From: Moraxellaceae bacterium
GTDB lineage: Bacteria; Pseudomonadota; Gammaproteobacteria; Pseudomonadales; Moraxellaceae
NCBI GenBank assembly: GCA_030684415.1
Contig: JAUXNL010000011.1
Location: 1-7,876 of the forward strand
Length of the DNA stretch: 7,876 nucleotides
Direction of reading: 5' to 3'
Each line of letters opens with the position of its first letter. The stretch's first letter is position 1. The notes under the pieces are model-generated. The model was given only the letters and a program-made list of their open reading frames with translations. It did no database searches and was not told the DNA's origin. Below are positions 5,972 to 7,876 of the stretch, piece by piece. Made by a program: the position numbers and the translations under genes.

Positions 5972-6224
5972 GCACGTCAAAACGCAGCATCCAGAACACC
6001 CTTCGGCAGCCTGCGCCACCACCTGAAACACGACCTATCCGGGCACGCCCCCGGTGGCACGCCTCCGCTGACGGGGGCTGCCTGACGACTTGACGACAAC
6101 TCCGCCAAACCGGAGGAACCCGACTTGCCACAACCGCCGGCCCTCGGCATCCTCTTTCGGAGCACTACCGTCCTACTGCCCGACGCAAGCGCCGGCAACC
6201 CTCCCTGCGAAAAGGAGTTTCCGC
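5972..6224 (+). other. Intergenic leader of the amidohydrolase gene with overlapping alternative stems
   Basis: No convincing gene or sigma70 promoter is visible; TTGACG near 6090 lacks a matching -10. Several pairings overlap: GCCACC (6015-6020) with GGTGGC (6053-6058); CCGGG (6039-6043) with CCCGG (6050-6054); GCCCCC (6047-6052) with GGGGGC (6073-6078). They cannot all form together. A further CTCCG...CGGAG hairpin lies near 6101-6116. I do not recognise a known riboswitch class. The frame of the next gene is open back to 6090 but the upstream residues look non-coding. Confidence 0.35.
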
Positions 6225-7619
6225 ATGTCCCTGACTCTCTCCCGCGCCCTTGCTACCTGCCTTGCGCTGCTGAGCACGCCCTCAGTCAATGCTCACGAAG
6301 AACCGGCCACTGCGCCCCCCATCGTTGCCGCCGTACCCGGCCAGGTGCTGTTCGAGAACGTGCGCGTGCTGCACGAGGGCAAGTTGAGCGCGCCCAGCCA
6401 TGTGCTGGTCAGCGGCAACATCATCACAAAGATATCGGCATCACCGATTCAGGTAGACCGCCGCGCCGACACCCGCATCATCCGTGGCGAGGGTCGCACA
6501 CTGATGCCGGGGCTGATCGACGCGCACACGCACATCATGATGTCGACCATCCCGCAGGCCGCGCTGCTGACCAGTGACATCGGCTTCGTCAACGTGGCGG
6601 CGGTGAAAGCCGCTAACGACATGCTGCTGCGCGGCTTCACCAGCGCTCGCGATCTGGGCGGCCCGGTATTCGGGCTGAAACGCGGCATTGATGCGGGCCT
6701 TGTGCCCGGGCCGCGCATCTGGCCAGCGGGCGCTTTCATTTCGCAAAGCGGCGGTCATGGCGACTTCCGCCTGCCCTATGAAATGCCGGCCCGCCCCGAC
6801 GACTTCAGCTACAGCGAACGCATCGGCGCCGCAGCGATTGCCGACAGCCCGGACACGGTACGCCAGCGCACGCGCGAGCTGTTGGCGCTGGGCGCTGCGC
6901 AGATAAAACTGATGGCGGGCGGTGGCGTATCCTCGCCCTACGACCCGCTGGACGTGACGCAATACAGCGTTGCCGAGCTGCGGGCGGCGGTGGAAGCGGC
7001 CGAGAACTGGGGCACCTATGTGACCGTACACGCCTACACACCGCGTGCAGTGCGCCAGGCGCTGGAGGCCGGCGTGAAATGCATCGATCACGGCCAGTTG
7101 CTGGATGACGCCACGGCCAGGCTGATGGCGCAGAAAGGCGCGTGGTGGAGCTTGCAGGCCTTCATCGACGATGGCCGCTCGCCACATGCTGAAGGCTCGC
7201 CCACCCGCCTGAAGCAGTTGCAGATGTACCAAGGCACGGACAATGCCTTTGCGCTCGCCAAGAAATACAAGATCAAGACCGCTTGGGGCAGCGACATCCT
7301 CTTCAGCGCCGCCAATGCCGCGCGCCAGAACAGTCTGCTCATGCGCATGACACGCTGGTACACCCCCGCCGAAATCCTGACGATGGCCACGCGCCAGAAC
7401 GCCGAGCTACTGGCGCTCTCCGGCGAGCGCAATCCCTACCCTGGCAAGCTCGGCGTGGTGGAGGAAGGCGCGCTGGCCGACCTGCTACTAGTGGATGGCA
7501 ATCCGCTGGACGACCTGAGCCTGATCGAAGATCCGGCGCACCGCTTCGTCGTCATCATGAAGGATGGAAAGGTCTACAAGAACCTGCTGGAAAGCGTCAG
7601 TACCGGAGCCGGCGAGTAA
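6225..7619 (+). CDS. Exported metal-dependent amidohydrolase, imidazolonepropionase/prolidase-like
   Basis: A 464-residue predicted periplasmic hydrolase of the amidohydrolase superfamily (COG1228-like; PF01979 type). Residues 1-23 are a Sec signal peptide (MSLTLSRALATCLALLS, cleavage likely after VNA). The N-terminal beta-sandwich is followed by the TIM barrel: LMPGLIDAHTHIM (93-105) with metal ligands H101 and H103; QIKLMAGGG (226-234) with K228 as the expected carboxylated bridging Lys; VTVHAYTP (266-273) with H269; CIDHGQLLDD (286-295) with H289; and TAWGSDILF (352-360) with D356. The C-terminal strand KLGVVEEGALADLLLVDGNP (408-427) closes the sandwich. All binuclear-site ligands are present, so it should be active. 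Characterised relatives cleave Xaa-Pro or Xaa-Arg/Lys dipeptides or related amides, but the substrate cannot be read from the sequence. The ATG at 6225 has AAAGGAG (6211-6217) 7 nt upstream and begins a proper signal peptide, unlike the longer open frame. It stands alone. Confidence 0.92.
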   Translation: MSLTLSRALATCLALLSTPSVNAHEEPATAPPIVAAVPGQVLFENVRVLHEGKLSAPSHVLVSGNIITKISASPIQVDRRADTRIIRGEGRTLMPGLIDAHTHIMMSTIPQAALLTSDIGFVNVAAVKAANDMLLRGFTSARDLGGPVFGLKRGIDAGLVPGPRIWPAGAFISQSGGHGDFRLPYEMPARPDDFSYSERIGAAAIADSPDTVRQRTRELLALGAAQIKLMAGGGVSSPYDPLDVTQYSVAELRAAVEAAENWGTYVTVHAYTPRAVRQALEAGVKCIDHGQLLDDATARLMAQKGAWWSLQAFIDDGRSPHAEGSPTRLKQLQMYQGTDNAFALAKKYKIKTAWGSDILFSAANAARQNSLLMRMTRWYTPAEILTMATRQNAELLALSGERNPYPGKLGVVEEGALADLLLVDGNPLDDLSLIEDPAHRFVVIMKDGKVYKNLLESVSTGAGE

Positions 7620-7763
7620 ACCCCGGCTGTATCAGCCACTGCTGCTCATGTTCCATAGCTTGGCAATCATCGCTGAAGGCAGTGGGCCCTCATCTGGTTC
7701 ATAGCACTCAGACTGGGCAAGCGAAGGCTGCCCAAACACAACTCACAGAAAAAACATCCGCAC
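7620..7763. other. Intergenic region after the amidohydrolase gene
   Basis: No gene recognised. Inverted repeats are present: CCACTGC (7636-7642) with GCAGTGG (7679-7685), and a bulged hairpin GGGC(A)AGC-GAAG-GCTGCCC (7715-7733). Neither is followed by a T-tract, so a canonical terminator for the amidohydrolase gene is not evident. Confidence 0.4.
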
Positions 7764-7813
7764 TTTATTTAATAGCTTGCTGAAAAATGCTTTTCAGCAA
7801 GCTATTAAGTGAA
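7764..7813. repeat. Long near-perfect hairpin (18 bp perfect, extendable to 23 bp)
   Basis: TTAATAGCTTGCTGAAAA (7769-7786) and its exact complement (7791-7808) flank the loop ATGC. In plus-strand RNA the stem extends to 7764/7813 with two G-U wobbles. There is no immediate T-tract after it on either strand. It is either an unusually long bidirectional transcription-end hairpin or a small palindromic mobile element. The remaining DNA (7814-7876) shows no recognisable gene. Confidence 0.75.
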
Positions 7814-7876
7814 ATGCCACGCACAGGATGATCCTTCCGCTTCGATCAAATAAGAGAGATTACCTCGACCGAGCCT

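Noticed and set aside
6060..6100. Repeated ACGR-like tetranucleotides suggestive of a guanidine-II (mini-ykkC) riboswitch
   Set aside because: The ACGA/ACGG segments are not enclosed by two stable stems, as that class requires.
7805..7876. A minus-strand frame open from the window edge to a TAA near 7806-7808, possibly the end of another gene
   Set aside because: Only about 23 codons, no recognisable motif, and the stop lies in the long hairpin; an open frame this short is likely by chance.

Overview
The window carries six protein-coding genes, about 61% G+C by eye, with intergenic gaps of roughly 130-280 bp. It reads as a chromosomal segment of a Proteobacterium. The ProA sequence (catalytic RYGTCNTMETLL block, conserved C-terminal GPVGLEGLTSQKW block) and the overall style most resemble Betaproteobacteria, but this is judged from memory without a database search. 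A REP-like palindrome at the left edge and another just after the first gene fit a beta- or gammaproteobacterial chromosome. I see no rRNA, tRNA, CRISPR array or intact insertion sequence.

Layout. 1-231: REP-like palindrome and leader. 232-1077 (+): SAM-dependent methyltransferase of the leucine carboxyl methyltransferase / TcmP type. 1083-1331: convergent intergenic region with a palindrome and an intrinsic terminator for the minus-strand gene. 1360-1995 (-): a cyclic-nucleotide-binding-domain protein with no DNA-binding domain and without the usual ribose-contacting Glu. 1996-2144: intergenic region holding a promoter for that gene and a terminator for the gene upstream of it. 2145-3449 (-): an alpha/beta hydrolase with RhlA-like spacing of its catalytic triad, fused to a C-terminal PilZ-like domain. 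3450-3703: divergent promoter region. 3704-4969 (+): proA, gamma-glutamyl phosphate reductase. 5108-5971 (+): secreted Sel1-repeat protein. 6225-7619 (+): exported metal-dependent amidohydrolase of the imidazolonepropionase/prolidase-like group. 7620-7876: non-coding as far as I can tell, with a long perfect hairpin.

How the genes relate. Only proA has a firm pathway role (proline biosynthesis). The most interesting part is the minus-strand pair at 1360-3449: a hydrolase or acyltransferase joined to a putative c-di-GMP sensor, followed by a stand-alone cNMP-type sensor protein. Each gene has its own expression signals (a terminator lies between them), so they are neighbours more than a tight operon, but two nucleotide-sensing modules side by side deserve a look. 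The two exported proteins at the right (Sel1-repeat and amidohydrolase) follow proA on the same strand with large gaps and are probably separate transcription units.
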